NCBI GenBank assembly: GCA_963930655.1
Contig: OZ005619.1
Span: forward strand, 19,057,752-19,121,751
Reading direction: 5' to 3'
Origin: Myrica gale
Taxonomy: Eukaryota > Streptophyta > Magnoliopsida > Fagales > Myricaceae
DNA: 64,000 nucleotides
This document shows, in pieces, positions 1 to 13,567 of this stretch (position 1 is its first letter; every line of letters begins with the position of its first letter). The position numbers and the translations under genes are program-made. Under the pieces are notes generated by a model. It was given only the letters and a program-made list of their open reading frames with translations, made no database searches and was not told where the DNA came from.

Positions 1-839
1 CAAATTGTTGCAATTTGGAAAAGATATAAATACAAAATACAGATTCTATTATAGATTTCGTGATTAACAAAATTTTACATAAACAATATAAAATTTACCT
101 ATTATGTTTATTTTCACATAAAAAATTACAAATGATCTTAATTTATACTATTTTAGGTCACCTGGTGACAACTCTCTCCTGGGATTGCTGGAGAAGGTGG
201 AGGGCACTCTCTGAGAGGGTGCTTTACAGATCTTTTAGCTTCTGCGTAGTATGTGGGCTTGCCACGAAACCAACTTCAGTGACAGACTCACAGTACTATC
301 CTTTCTCTCCAGCCCATTAATGGGATTTGAATGTTGACCTGATCTCACTTTCTTCGTGCAGCCCACTGCTGACTTGACCAGAGAGCCTTGATAAGCCTTC
401 ACCCAGGATTCCATTAGCGACCCTTTTGTTATTTCGCCTGCAAGTTTTTTTTTTTTTCATAGATTAATCCGACTTCAATGGCCAAATTAATGGCACTCAC
501 CGAGTCACCAGAACCCCACTTGTTGCAACATTAATAGTTCTTCTCCGCGGCCCGTGCTATGCAAAACCGACTAATAGGTATGGTTATCTATAATTTTTTT
601 AACTGATTTGTATGGTACAATGGGATACCAACACAATAAATGAGTCTTACATATTTTAATGTTATCTATAAATAATATTTAATATTTGACGTATTTCTCT
701 TTTTCGAAATTATATTCTATAATTAGGCAAGGGTAATTGTTTTATAATAAGATAAAACATTAGCAGAGTTGTGTGATATCAGTGTATTAAAACTTATATC
801 CGAATCTTAAAAGAAAAGGGATAAAGCAAAGTATTGATT
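1..839. other. Intergenic, no gene recognised
   Basis: AT-rich DNA with a slightly GC-richer patch at about 150-420. Short open frames are present on both strands but none resembles a known protein. A poly-T run lies near 446-459. I see no gene, RNA gene or well-bounded repeat here. Confidence 0.6.
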
Positions 840-1420
840 AGGGTACACCCTAAATTACATGAAACTGTTGAATCGGTTGGCTTTCGGTCAACACGTCCGA
901 GTAAATGCGTCTCGATCTTCACGTATTTTTTCCTCTGCAAAACTACAAAAATAACTCCGAGTATCGGGGTCAAAAACCTCCGATGCTTAAGTCAGTTTTT
1001 CTCTCATACGTATTTCATACTTTCTTTATTCAGAGAAAATTAACTATCATTTTCATTGTTAGCTTCTCCTTTTATAGTATTTCTCAAACGTTCCTCTATT
1101 TCCTTTTGGCGGAAATTCTTACGGTAATTTTGTCCTATAAGGTCATGCTCTATGACGGTTTTCTCATGTATTCGCAACGGTGATTCGCCTCCAGTATGAG
1201 AATAGATAGATTATAGAGTTATGGCTTATCGCAGTCTGTTAGACAACAGCTCATGACATGTATAACGGTTTCTCTGCCTGTATTGAGTACGACATGGGCT
1301 TGGTAGTAACCGTTGGGCCTTACAACATTATAACCATGTTTCTTAGCCCAAATTAGCTTGTACCGGATATAATTGGTATCATCAGAAACAAAAATGGTCA
1401 GGCAAGTTTCTAAATAATGA
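840..1420. mobile_element. Possible LTR-retrotransposon remnant
   Basis: This block is less AT-rich than its surroundings. It contains phrases such as CTCTGCAAAACTAC followed by CCTCCGATGCTTAAGTCAG, which recall the transcribed part of LTRs of some plant Ty3/gypsy elements. The two open frames here (834-1043 and 905-1183) are not convincing genes. No TG/CA ends, target duplication, primer-binding site or polyprotein was found, so the call rests on remembered style of sequence only and the limits are approximate. Confidence 0.25.
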
Positions 1421-2536
1421 ATAGTTTAAAAGGATAACATTATTATAAAGAGGTCGTATTCATTTATTTATGGCATCATTCAGGTAATTGTTCATCGATC
1501 CGTAAAAGCGAGTATAGTTTGATTAAATTACGTCCTCGATCCATTGTTGATATTGGATTTTATCAAGCTTTTCTTTTTAGTTGTTTATAAATTACAGCTA
1601 TTAATTGTTAAATAAAAAATTTTGACCTACTCATTTGGTACCTAACATCGATTTTTACTAGCATCCAATAACTTTAATCTAAAATGATTTCCATTTCCAT
1701 TGACATTTTAATTTAATCTAAAATAAACGTGACTCGTATTTGAACCAATTAATTACTGATTAATAAAGTACACATATTCTTCCAATGACATTTTTCCAAT
1801 TCTTTTTGTCTAGGCGTCCAATTTCTTGCACTCTTTCTTGTGATTGATGTATAATCAGGAATTATAAACGTACAAGAGCCGATTGGGTTGGTGGAAAGTC
1901 CTTTCACATTTTTCTTAAACAGAGCATAGGCAAATTCTCAAACAAACAATACATAATTCCATACGTTTCTGAAGTTGTCGTGATCGTATTGAAAACTCCA
2001 CTTTCATTATATATATATATATAAATAAACTAGAAGAACAGAGATCTAACGCTCAATATAGCTTCAGATTATTAATATGAGCAAATCGATGGAAAATGGG
2101 AAACATGCTGTTGCTATAATAAGGCCACGCCCTTTGGATGATCTCATGGCTGTCTGCCTTTCAATATTCCAAGAAGAGAGAATAGATTAGGGGCATGTTC
2201 GTTTTGTGAGAAAACTGAGGATTCGAAACTTCAGTTAGTTCATGTTTGGCAAGTGTAGAAATTTTTGAGATGTCGTGTGTTTGTTTCCAAGTTTGCCCTC
2301 AAAATATTTAAAAAGAATTACTAAACTACCCTCAACTCATGCTTAGTTTAAAAAAAGAAAAGGGCACGTTTGTCATTCTCACCGAAACCTGCATGCTGCC
2401 TGCAGGAAAGCTGCAATGTCTCCTCTGTTGTCCCTTGTGCCAGGCCGCCGTTGCTGACTTTTACCGTTTTTTTGCGTTCTTTTGGTCGATAAAGCAATTC
2501 AGCCGAATTATCTCATTTTGTCGCTTTGTGTTTTTT

Positions 2537-2594
<58 letters not shown>

Positions 2595-4813
2595 TAAATT
2601 TAAATAAAAAATTAATAAATTCGAAAAAAATAAAACACAATTTTAAACATCATCATTACTTTTTTTACATCTCAACAACTTCTACACAAACACCAATACA
2701 ACTCTAACATTACCTATAAATTCTCAAAATACTCCAAATCCTACAAAACCTTCAAACCAAACATAAACTAGGTTAACTTATATTATACGTGGCATATTAA
2801 AATAGATTAAAAGTACTATAATATAAAATATGTATGTTACCAAGAATTTTAGGAGACTGACGAGATAAATGTATTAATTATTTCATCATTTTTTTTTAAT
2901 TTCTAATTTGCTAGACTCTGTGACTTTGCCGCGTAGATAATAGTTTCAACTTTTATAACTCTATGACTTTATCCTATGTATGAAAACTGTATTGATGGTA
3001 ATATTTACATAAAAAAATGTTTGACATTTTTATGGACCCCCACTACAATATTACATCCCATATTTTTAACAAGTTTCGCACTCCATCCACTCGTTGATTA
3101 TACGTGTAGTATGTTGACATCGTCTGAGAAAATTTATCAAAATTAAATCATTTTTTTCTATTTTAAGTTAAATTCACTTTTAGCTTATTAATTATTAAAG
3201 TTATGACTCTTTACACTTAAAATTATCCATTTTTGTCAATAAAATGACAACTTTACTATCATATTTTGTGTGGTGGTAAAGTGTTATTCCATTGACAAAA
3301 AAAAAAGAATATCAATATATTACGATAGAAGGGTGAAGTATACATAATTTATTATTAATAAGTAAAATGTAATGAAAATAAAACATAAATATTTTATTTC
3401 GTTTTATATTTATTACTTTATTTTTTTCATATTGTTATTGGATGGATAATTTGGTCAATCAACATAACTTTTCATTCGTTTAAATAAGAAAAAGCAGTAC
3501 TTATTTATTTATTTTCAGAAAATTTTAAGGTTTGAAGATACAGAAGATAATCAAAGTGAAGTTTTAAGCACCTTGTTTCTGAAGATGTTTGAAATACAGG
3601 AACATCAGTATAATGCAATTATTATTATTATATTGGGCTCATTTTTCTTTACATAAATCCACGAACCATAATTTCCTTTATAAATACTATATATATATAT
3701 ATATACATATATCAACTAAATTAAATAATTGTTAAGGTATTAACTGGTCTATTGTGAAGTCTCAATTCCTTTTTTTTCCCAGTTATTGGTCACATCATTC
3801 TACACAAATTCCAATTTTTAAACGATGGCAGCTTGGATTCACGAAACGGCATTCTTCAATTATACATCCTACATAATTTAACATTATCACAAAAAAATAA
3901 AAAAGAAAGAAGACAGTGGCTGCTTGCCACTTGACGAGGGGAGGGGGCAAGGCTTCATCAAAGGCGCCGATACAATCCCTTAACACGCGCGGCCTAATTG
4001 ACATATTCTCAACAGCAACAAAAGGGTCATATATAATATAAATCTTTTTTGTCCATAGCACAGGCTTGGATCTTGTGACTTTAATACAAGAAATTCGTCA
4101 TTTTCTTCCCTTTTTTTAGTAAGCATGGCAGAACTTGTCGTGCGCCACTATCACAATAAATGGGTTTTTTAAGGAATAAATAACAATATTATTAAAAACT
4201 ATATCCCAAATAAACAATTATTAAAACTCCCATGTTAGGTCAAAATAATCAAACTTCTAATAGGATAAATAAAAGCAATGGTTATTTTATGAGAGAGAGA
4301 ATTTAACAGGTTGGGGGGGTTAAAAGTCTGTATGATACTACACGCATTGTCCCACAACTTTGTGGACCTTTCTCACACATCTTTTGTTCTCTCTCTAGAC
4401 ACCCTTAAAAGATTGCACCGTCAAAACCGTGGCACAAAAATTATACAACCTGATCTCATTTGGGATCTTCTCGAAAATATTACATCTACTGGACTCTGAG
4501 GAATATGTTAGGGTTTTTGGGTCCCACGTCAATTGCTTCACAGCTTGGTCCATCATTTTATAGGAGTACACTATTCAAAATCTACCTTTTTAAATGATAA
4601 TAATTCTTAGTTAGATTATTTAAAACAATATATCTCTCTCTCTAACTTTATTAATATATAAATTAAGCGGAGGGCTATAAAGTAATGTTTCTTAGCTGTT
4701 CAGCGAATACGGATGCAAGAATATTTAAATAATATCCTATGAACTAACTAATGTGTGATCATAATATTTTTATGCTTTCTATTTTTTTATAAATTAACAA
4801 AGGAAAATTATTA
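1421..4813. other. AT-rich intergenic DNA
   Basis: No gene is recognised. The stretch 2190-2780 looks like a decayed AT-rich mobile element: it opens with GGGGCATGTTCGTTTT and closes with a segment rich in CCAAATCCTACAAAA-type sequence that recurs elsewhere in the window (about 16.9, 20.7 and 34.0 kb). A TA microsatellite sits inside it. The minus-strand open frame at 3795-4061 has no recognisable similarity and is probably chance. Confidence 0.5.
2541..2588. repeat. (TA)n microsatellite
   Basis: An almost perfect TA/AT dinucleotide run of about 48 bases, lying inside a decayed AT-rich repeat. Length is likely to vary between individuals. Confidence 0.9.
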
Positions 4814-4823
4814 AATAAAGGTT

Positions 4824-5089
4824 TTTTTGTAACGAAAAAAATTCGGACATCCAACCACGTGTACCGAGTTCGGACAGACCTGATCCAATATACGTACGAA
4901 ACGGGCTCAATGCCATGACAAACCTCAGGCCGTGCAGCCCTTATAAGCTACACATGCCTGTTAAGTACGGTTTTGCTAGAAGAGTGGTCCCAAGGGATTA
5001 TTTGCACTTGAAGAGATTCGAATTTGAGATCCAGGAGAGCAAACTCTTAAACCCCAAGTTGTGACCACTTAGACCAACCACTTTGAGTT
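4824..5089 (-). mobile_element. tRNA-derived SINE (Au-like) with 10-bp target duplication
   Basis: On the minus strand the element starts with a tRNA-like head: an A-box-like TGGTCTAAGTGG and a B-box-like AAATTCGAATC, followed by GTGCAAATAATCCCTTGGG, a phrase shared with the two other SINEs in this window. It ends in a short A-rich tail, which appears as a T-run at the low-coordinate side. The ten bases AATAAAGGTT occur exactly on both sides (4814-4823 and 5090-5099) and I read them as the target-site duplication. The element is 266 bp, non-coding, and would depend on a LINE for movement. Confidence 0.75.
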
Positions 5090-5099
5090 AATAAAGGTT

Positions 5100-6999
5100 G
5101 CAACCCCTCTTCGTGGATTATGTATTTGATCGTCTTCTCTAGTTATACTCACCGTGTTCATGTCAATTTAGGTGACTACGTGTCAAGGGCACCACATGTG
5201 AACAAGAATTTAACTAGAAAATTTAGTTTTCCTAAACAAAATTATTATATAAACAATATAATAATAGAGAACATTTAACGAAATTAGAAAATTAGTTTAC
5301 CAAGCCTCATTTGACAACACAAAATGTTTTTTTAATCAAGTGGATAATTAATTAAATTCCAAAAGTTCATGCTAAAACGTGGAAGTCCGTACAAAATTTC
5401 CCAAGGAGCATTTTATACCTAAGTTACAAGTATGAACGCTTAAATACGAGCACTTATTTATTATTTGATTGAGTATATAAATAATAAGTTACGGGGATTA
5501 TTATAATATCCAATAGGAATAGGTGGGACTCTAGTCTAGGCGAGAAGAATGGATGGTGCTGTTGTTGACGGCTAGGGTTATCTATACGGTGAAATAAAAA
5601 GCCACGGAGGCACGCGATTGACGTAGCATACTGCCTGTACACGTGGAAGTTCTCGTGGATTCGTGACAGCGAGGGGATTTATTTTTCCTTTAACCTTTTC
5701 TTTTTTTTTGGCTATGAATTTGGAAGGGAATGAAACCCCCTCGCAAGCGACAAGGGGAGGAGAAAGGGATCCATTATGGTGAGTCAACCATTTCCGGCTG
5801 GGCAAAGTCTGACGTGGACACCCAGTCTCTCCGAATTTAAGGATACGTTCGTTTTCACACTTTTAAGATTCTAAATATATTCACAATTTTTTTAAAATTC
5901 TACAATTTTTTCTCAATTTGGCTGTTCATAAAAGATTATATCACCGCGCAAGTTGCAAGTCATCCTGTTTATCTTTTATTTCCTTTTTCTCTTGTTTTTT
6001 TCTCGCTTTCTATTTGCCGTTTGGCACGAAGTGGAGAGGGAGATCTCTAAATTTTCTGATATCACTGACACGTGAAGCAATAAAATGGCCTGTGTAGTTC
6101 GACCTTGCGAGTTGCATCGTAAGATTATCCTTCCCTTTCGTAGCAAAAGATATTTACTGGCTTAGCAACAGACCAATTAGCACGTGTCCACTCTTAACCC
6201 TGACACGTAAAGACAATGACATTGCCACGGTGTACAACTTTATCGGTCCAGTACAAAATACAAATGTGCACTCCGCCATAAGAGCGTGGAGTAAAAGCCG
6301 GAAATCAGAAGGAGTTTTTGGTCGTACTTTTTCATGTTTTTTGTTTTTTTGGGTAGGGTGGTTTAAACCGCGCTGTAAAATTTGACCGGGCGAGTAGGTG
6401 CTCTTTTTTTGTATCGTGGGACCCAGTACACGTCACCTCTTCCTGCCACATCTTGCGAACGTGACAATAGGCCAACGCGAGGAAATAATTTCTAGATCGG
6501 CAGCTAACGCGGGACCCACAATTCTCCGGAAGTTCCGTGACCGTGACTCGAGCGCGCTCTCCGTTTCGGGCCCGTATCAGCCGTCAGATGTGATAGAACG
6601 GACGGTTAGAAAAAGGCGCACTGATCGACATTGACGAGCCTCTTGGCTCGGTGCCAGTTTGGACTTGTTTGGAATCTGGTCCCGGGGGTTTGCTTAATTG
6701 TGTAAATCGACACGTCAGATAAATCGACGGCGGATAAACTTCATTCGACTGGTAGTGAGAAGGTCTCGTGCGTGGGATGGCAATTCGGTTCCTTTTCTGG
6801 TGGTCCCGCTTGTCAAAATTCTAAAAATATTTGCAATTTCAATATAATCCGTAATAAGTGCAAAAATGTAAACGTGGAACCGAATAATGTATTTGACCAG
6901 TTGGAACGATATTTTCTGCGGTCACCTGTGATCGTTATGTTGCTTTTACCAAGGTCTCTGCAACCGGCAATAGCCGGTCACGACATCTCTTAGCAAAAT
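5100..6999. other. Intergenic; distal upstream region of TIC
   Basis: AT-rich to about 5.8 kb, then clearly GC-richer between about 6.0 and 6.8 kb with several CACGTG/ACACGTG-like cores (for example near 6181 and 6430). Open frames at 6398-6634 and 6772-6993 have no recognisable similarity. This is probably promoter-distal sequence of the TIC gene downstream, but no promoter element can be assigned with confidence. Confidence 0.4.
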
Positions 7000-7712
7000 C
7001 CAAGGGCGGAAAGGGCTTTCTAACAGTGTTTCTCACTCCTCAGAGGAATATGCTTTATTTTTAATTTTAGATGATTATCTTTTAGACAATTATTATTATT
7101 ATATTGGTGGGAGTAATACCAAATCCGTAGTGAGGTAAACACGGAACCTTGTGGAGAAAGTAATAATGCTGACACGTGGCAGTAATGAGCGGAAAGGTTA
7201 AGCGTTTGCGAGAGAAGTGAAATGGGCGATAACGATCGTGCCATGTTGGTTTTAGCAGCTGAGAACCGCAGGATATGTCGTGGAGTGAACGGTTGAGATT
7301 GGAGATTGTACTGCTTGGTTCGAATCGTGCTCGTCCACGAGGCTTTGGAGTGGGTTTGGCTGGGAGTGAAATAGCGAAACGATGATGAGATGGGAGCACA
7401 AAGAGAGGACAGAGATAGTTGGAGAGAGAACGAGCGAAAGGGCAACTCAAAGTGGTGAGCACAGAGAGGAAGACTGAGAGAAAGAGAGACGGGGAAGAAG
7501 ATAAACGAAAACTGAGATCTTTTTCTCGCCCTGCTTAGACAGCTGTGGAAGATCTTAGTTTCTACCGAATCGATGTCTGCCGGGCATAGCTCGGACGTGT
7601 AATTTTACTGACGTTGACACCGTTCCGGCGAATTATGGTCGATTTCCGGTGATGAGAGACGATATTAACGTTTTTCGTGTAGCTGATTTTGGAAAAGCAG
7701 ATCGAAGCAGAG
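7000..7712 (+). promoter_or_regulatory. TIC promoter-proximal region and putative 5' leader with uORFs
   Basis: A G-box-type core, ACACGTGGCAG, lies at about 7173-7183. Purine-rich GAGAGA sequence follows at about 7420-7500, as is common in plant leaders. Three upstream ORFs precede the TIC start: 7573-7602 (9 codons plus stop), 7635-7652 (5 codons plus stop) and 7652-7720 (22 codons plus stop). The second and third are coupled by a TGATG overlap. The third runs across the TIC start codon at 7713 in another frame and stops five bases beyond that ATG. The transcription start was not determined, so inclusion of the uORFs in the mRNA is inferred. Confidence 0.45.
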
Positions 7713-10700
7713 ATGGATAGAAATAGAGAAGCGAGAAGGGCAACCATGGCGGCTACGAACGGCTTATCTAGACGCAGACACAGAAGTAACAGTCTCAGGG
7801 ACTCCCCAGGTGTGTAAATTTTTACCAGATCTAAGCTTGTCACCATTACCCACTTCTTCGACCCGAAGAGAACGACTTTGGTTTGGTCGATTTTGATGGT
7901 TCTCTTGTTTTTGTTGGTGCCCGTGTTGCAGAGGAAGACGGGCCGGTCGAGCTGCAAGAAACGGCAAGGCTAAGAGATCGAGGAATGATTGGAAAGAAAG
8001 ATCGCGACCGCGACCGCGACCGCGACCGCGATAGGGATAGGATAAGCCGGAACAAGCGGAGGAGGACAGATAGATTACTGCACGGGAGCAACAGAGAAGA
8101 TGGCGGCGAGGAGAGCTCGGAGGAGAGCGTGAATGACGAAGAAGAAGACGAGGATGACGATGGAGCTGCCTCGTTGAGGATGCTTCCGCCGAACCCGGCA
8201 CCGCTTTCGTCGTCAACATCGATGTCCAATCATCGGAAGAGCTTTCCTCCGGCCAAACTTTTTAGAGCAGCGCCGACCTGGAAGGCCGCCGATGAGATGA
8301 TTGGCGTGTCGGTGCCCAGGAAAGCACGGACAGGTAGAGCGGTGGAGGAGAGGGATATTGTTCTGGATGTGTATTTTGTGTAATAGTTTTTAGATTTGAT
8401 GAATTTATAGTTTTGATGTGTTTGTTTTATATGTTTGTTTCCGCAGCGTCCACGAAGAGGTCGCACGAATGTTGGGTAGGTGTTGGCGGAGTTGGTGGGG
8501 AGCAAATTCTTCGGCAGGCTTCGACGTCGCCGGTGAGACCGGGCCTCGTCTCGATAACGGCGGCACCGTCACCCGCTCCGGCCTCGCCTTCTTCTTCCAA
8601 TGCTTCGGTGCGGAAGAAGATGGTGAGTCCAATCTTTTGATTTTTCAAGTTCTTTATGTTTACTTTTGTGAGGTATTCTGCTTTGTTAACGAGGTTCTCT
8701 GCCGTTGTAGAAGCCCAATGGACCAAAACCGAGGCCGCCAAAATCGTCATCAAAGTCTTCTTCCTCGGCTCAGGACGAGATCGAGATAGAGATAGCCGAG
8801 GTGTTGTACGGGATGGGGAGACAGCCACAGGGCCCTTCCAAGCAAGAAATTCTTGCCACCGATTCCATTAAGTTGGACACCAGAGAAGCAAATAAATCCT
8901 CTGACGCCAAATCCAGAGTTTCCTCGCCGATCTCCAACTCGCCGTCCGCAGTAACTCTGACATCGTCTCTTCTTCCTCAGAATTGTAGCTCCTCCGTCAC
9001 TCCCATGTCCACCGTTGGTGGGTTACTCCGGGACTTAGTAGCTTGCTGATTGATTTTCAATTTATTTTTTCAGAGTTGAAACTCTTCTATTCTGAGAGCG
9101 ACTGATTTCTGTATTTATGATTTGAAACAGTAGCCCCAAAGAGGAAAAAACCGAGAGCGGTCAAGTACGAAGATGAGAACCCTTCGATTTACACCGTGAG
9201 GAACAGTCCCATTTTGTCCACGACGAAGGCCGAAATCGATCAGCCGGCGAAAATCGGAACTTCATTGTCGCCAAACTTGGAAAAGAACTCGGGATCGGCA
9301 ACTGAAAATTGTGGAGTTTCGTACGATATGGCCAACCTCCAAGTGGTATCGGCCTCGTCGGAGGCGCAACGGGAGCCAACAATTAAGCCCGAAAGCAACC
9401 ATATGTTGGATTCTAAGCCGTTGACCGAAGAATCGGGGGATAAAGATGTGGGAGGGAGTAAAGAGGAGCCGCCTCAGTCGCCCAAGAAAGAATCTCCTGT
9501 GCTCAGATTGGATGATATTAGCGACGATGCGAAAGCGAATAAAGCGTGAGCGTCACAGATTTCTCTTTCATTTTCTTTTTTTACTTTTTATTTCGGAGGC
9601 TGCAAAAAGCTCTGAATGTTTTTTCCTGATTTGTTCGTGGTGTTTTATGCAGCAATTCAATCATCCCCGAGGTGGAGAGCCACAAAGAAGAAAAGTTCCA
9701 GATAGATCTGAGGGTGATGATCTTTTAAACGACCTGCTCTCATAGTTCTTCGCCAAAAGTTCAATCTGGATTTTTATCCTTTTATTAATTTGGTTTTTTT
9801 GGTTCGGGCTGGTTGTGCAGGCGCCTCCTTCTCCGTTGAGATCATCACCGGAAAGGGATGGTGAGGTTGTTTTTGTGGCCGTAGATCCTAAATCTGTGGT
9901 CACAGATGCGGATATGGTGAGTGGGCCAGCCTGTCGCTTTTATCATTTTCGCCCCCCCTTCCTCTCCTCTCTCTCTTATTGGCAGCTGTGGTTGTATTAT
10001 GCAGGACATCAAGACTGTGGTAATGGAAGATGAAAAAACTGTGAAAACAAGCAAGGAAGAGGCTGTGAATGTGGTAAAGGAGAAGGCCAAAACAGTGGCA
10101 GCGGAAGAAACTGAATCACAGAAACCAGCCGTTGCGCTTAAGGACAGGAACATTGATCTTCAGCTTGATTTGGAGAAAACCGATAGAGATAGCGGTACAG
10201 CTAGTGTAAGCGGCAACAAGTTACACCACCATGTTCAGAAGCATCCGCAGCCACATCCCGCTAACTCTGAAAGAAGTGGTAATTCTACTTGGTCCCCCCC
10301 CCCCCCACCATTTTTTAAACAATTTTTGGGATAAATTGGGTATCTGATTTTGTGGGTTTTTTTGGTCTTTCCTTAGTGCCAGCCCAAACGAACTCTCTAC
10401 CTTTGCCAATGTCTGTTCCTGGCTGGCCGGGCAGTCTTCCTCCCATGGGGTACGGGTGGTTTAATTTGCTCTCTGTTGTAATTAGCAGTATTCCTGTGCT
10501 TTTGGTAATCTCCTCCGGGGACTGACTATCTTGTGTTTCAGCAGATATATGGCACCTCTACCAGGAGTTGTATCCATTGATGGAAGCACCGTATCTCCTG
10601 CAGCTATACAAGTATGTCAACTGTCTACTTTCTGGATTATGTTTAGGCTTCTCAAGTTCACCTCTTTGGCTAATGAGATTTCCAACTTTTGCAGCCACCA

Positions 10701-13567
10701 CACCTGCTTTTCACTCAACCTAGGCCAAAGAGGTGTGCAACGCATTACTACATTGCTCGGAATATCCTTTATCACCAGCAACTTGCGAGGATGAATCCTT
10801 TCTGGCCTGCGGCAGCTGGGTCAGCATCACTGTACGGAGCTAAGCCATGCAATCTCAATGTTGTGCCCCCTGCCGAATTGCATGGAAATATTCCGGGTAG
10901 AGGTGTGAACTCAGCGCAGGACAAGGGCCAGGGTCTTGCTATGTTTCCTGCTCATACGGGGAAGGATAAAGGTTCTCAAACGGCATCCAACATTGTGGAT
11001 GCTGCCCAGAGAAAGCAAATTTTGCTTCAGCAAGCTCTGCCTCCAGGTGCATCTAGCAATATCTTGGTACGTGTCTCTCCTAGTTTAGATTTAATGCATG
11101 ATTGTTTGTTTTCCTCCCTGTGGATAGTTTCTGAGCGTCAGTAATCTTGTGTAATGAATTTCAGCATGGCCCTGCTTTCATCTTCCCTCTGAGTCAGCAA
11201 CAAGCAGCGGCAGCTGCTTCTGTGCGATCTGGTTCTGTGAAGTCTCCTGCTACTGCCGGTAGTGCTGCTTCATCAAGCAACTCCAGTTCAGGTGCAGCGA
11301 CTGTCTCAGCAACGGCAGCAGCACCTGCAGCCCCAGCAATGAGCTTCAATTACACAAATATGCCTGGAAGCGAGACGCAGTATCTGGCAATTTTGCAGAA
11401 CAATGCTTATCCGTTCCCTATTCCTGCACATGTTGGAGCGCCTCCAGCTTATCGAGGAACCCCTGCTCAGGCAATGCCATTTTTTAATGGGTCCTTCTAT
11501 TCTTCTCAAATGCTCCATCCTTCACAGATTCAGCAGCAGCAGCAACCGCCTGCTCAGTCGCAACAAAACCTACATGGTCATCTGAATCCAGGCATTTCCA
11601 CTGGTTCCTCATCGTCTCAGAAGCACCTGCAGAATCAGCAGCAGAGGCCACATGGTAACGGTAGCAGTGGAACTTTGCATGGGTTTCCTGCAGCCAAAAA
11701 CCAGTCTTCACAGCCATTACAGCTGCAGCAGCAGAGCCATCTTGTCTCCCTTCAGGCTCGCCAACTTGAGTCTGAGATGGGTGGAGAAGATAGCCCATCA
11801 ACTGCCGATAGCCGTGTTTCACGTGCAGCAAACATGAGTATATATGGCCAGAATTTTGCAATGCCAATGCCCCATCCAAACTTTGCTTTGATGACTCCAG
11901 CTACAATGGGCAGTGCCCCTGGCGCCACTGGTGCAAGCGGTGGTGGTCATACGGATAAGAAGCAACAACAGCAGGGCTCTAAGGCTGGAATGGAACCTCT
12001 ACAATCTCAAGCTTTTGCTATGTCTTTTGCGTCCATTAATGGTGCTACTACCACTCATGGCCTTGACATTTCATCGATAGGACATAATCCTGCTTTTCTG
12101 CAGAGCCTTCCTGAGGTTTCCAGGCAAAACTATCATCAGATTATGGCTGCAGCTGCCCAAGCTGCACAGCAGCAGAAGAAGAATTACCGTGTTCCTGAAG
12201 AAGGGAAAACCGAAGGGGGGGATTCCTCTAATGCGGAGGAAGAAAGAAAAGCCATGCCAGGGAAGGCGTCTGCAACGGTTGGACAGTCCATTGCCTTCTC
12301 TAGGCAAGATTTGACTGATACCTCAGTTAAAGGAAACAGTGTTGTCGATAGCTCTGCACGAGCTCTTAATCTTGGGTCTGCTCCTGGCCGGAATTCTGGT
12401 TCTGTTATGGCGCCTGGTCTTTGCTCTGTTAATGCTCCTGGTGCTCAGCAGCAACTGCAGCGGAATCAACAACAGCAGCAAGTGATCCAACTTCAGAAGC
12501 AAAGTCCATTTTCGGCAGCCGCTGTATCTCGAAGTAAAAATCCAGCGACGAGTAATGGAAGTGTTTACTCAGATCACCTTCCTTCATCATCTTCTATGGG
12601 GACAAAGTTCACTAATGCTCTCTCTTCGTTTTCCCAAAACCTTGTCCAAGCCAGCGGCAACAGCCCAGCTCAGTCTCCTCAGTGGAAGAATTCTGTCCGT
12701 ACAACCACTTCGCAGGTTCCTTCTCCATCTGTGTCCACCTCTTCAAACTCGTCCCTCAAAAATTTTTCTCAACAGCAAGGTAGGACCCAACAAAGCCACA
12801 CGCAAATATCTTTTCTACCTAATGCAAAATCATCAACAGTACCACAGGGGCAACAGCCTCCCAACAGTATCCAGTCCCAATCTACTCCAGTAATGGTTGG
12901 TTCGCCCACAACTTCCTCAATGTCTAAGAGTGCTGGTGGAAGCCCAAGGACGACGACTTCCACTTCCACAGCCAACAAAGGTGGCCAAGGTTCTACAATG
13001 TCGTCTCAGCAGGCCAAGAACTCACCTTCAGTACCCAGCCGCAACTCATCCCCAGTTGGGGGGAGGAATGTTCCATCAATCCTTGGAAACCCGCATATCA
13101 CTTCTACTTCAAGCGGTGTAACTAAGCCTCAAATGCCGCCACAGCAGTTACCAAAGCAAGCATTGCAGCAAGCCCATCTGTACTTCTCTAACGCCTACAT
13201 GCAAGTACCAGCGGGTACTGCCTCTGCATCAGCTGCTAGTGGGTATTATCCTCAAAGAAACCGCCGTGAGCAACAACAGCAGGCCCAGGGGTCATCGGCT
13301 ACATGCTCAACTGGGATGTTGTCGTTGTGCCCTCCAGTTTCACTTGCTAACGCTGGCACTTCTGATCCAGCGAAGGTAGTAGCTGCTGCTAGCAATGTGA
13401 AAGGTGGCTTACCCTCCCAGGGTATTCTCCATGTTACCCAGTTTGGTGCTGCACAGTCCTCTGGGAACCCGCATCACCTTTTGCCTCCTGGCTTCACTTA
13501 CGTTCATGCTGTACCCACCCCAATTCAGGTGAAGCCGGCAGAGCAGAAACAACCTGCTGGTGAGTGA
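7713..13567 (+). CDS. TIC: TIME FOR COFFEE (TIC)-like clock regulator
   Basis: TIC is a large plant-specific nuclear protein needed for circadian clock amplitude and linked to metabolism and jasmonate signalling. Twelve coding exons join in frame: 7713-7809, 7932-8333, 8447-8622, 8711-9017, 9131-9545, 9653-9713, 9821-9916, 10005-10278, 10377-10449, 10545-10611, 10695-11066, 11165-13567, giving 1,580 residues, close to the family size. The family N-terminus MDRNREARR is present, then a basic Asp-Arg run (about residues 56-70, from a CGCGAC hexamer repeat), a KRRR nuclear-signal-like patch and an acidic Glu/Asp tract. Exon 11 holds the best conserved block (KRCATHYYIARNI, about residue 667 on). 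Exon 12 encodes residues 781-1580 and is low-complexity, rich in Gln, Ser, Ala and Pro. No enzyme domain is visible. The C-terminus may be spliced differently: a GTGAGT donor at 13560 and an acceptor before 13693 would replace Gly-Glu-stop by Ala-stop. Confidence 0.93.

Noticed and set aside
7764..8229. Long minus-strand open frames opposite TIC exon 2
   Set aside because: They are shadows of the CGCGAC-repeat and acidic tracts of TIC; the plus strand has the family sequence and correct splice sites.
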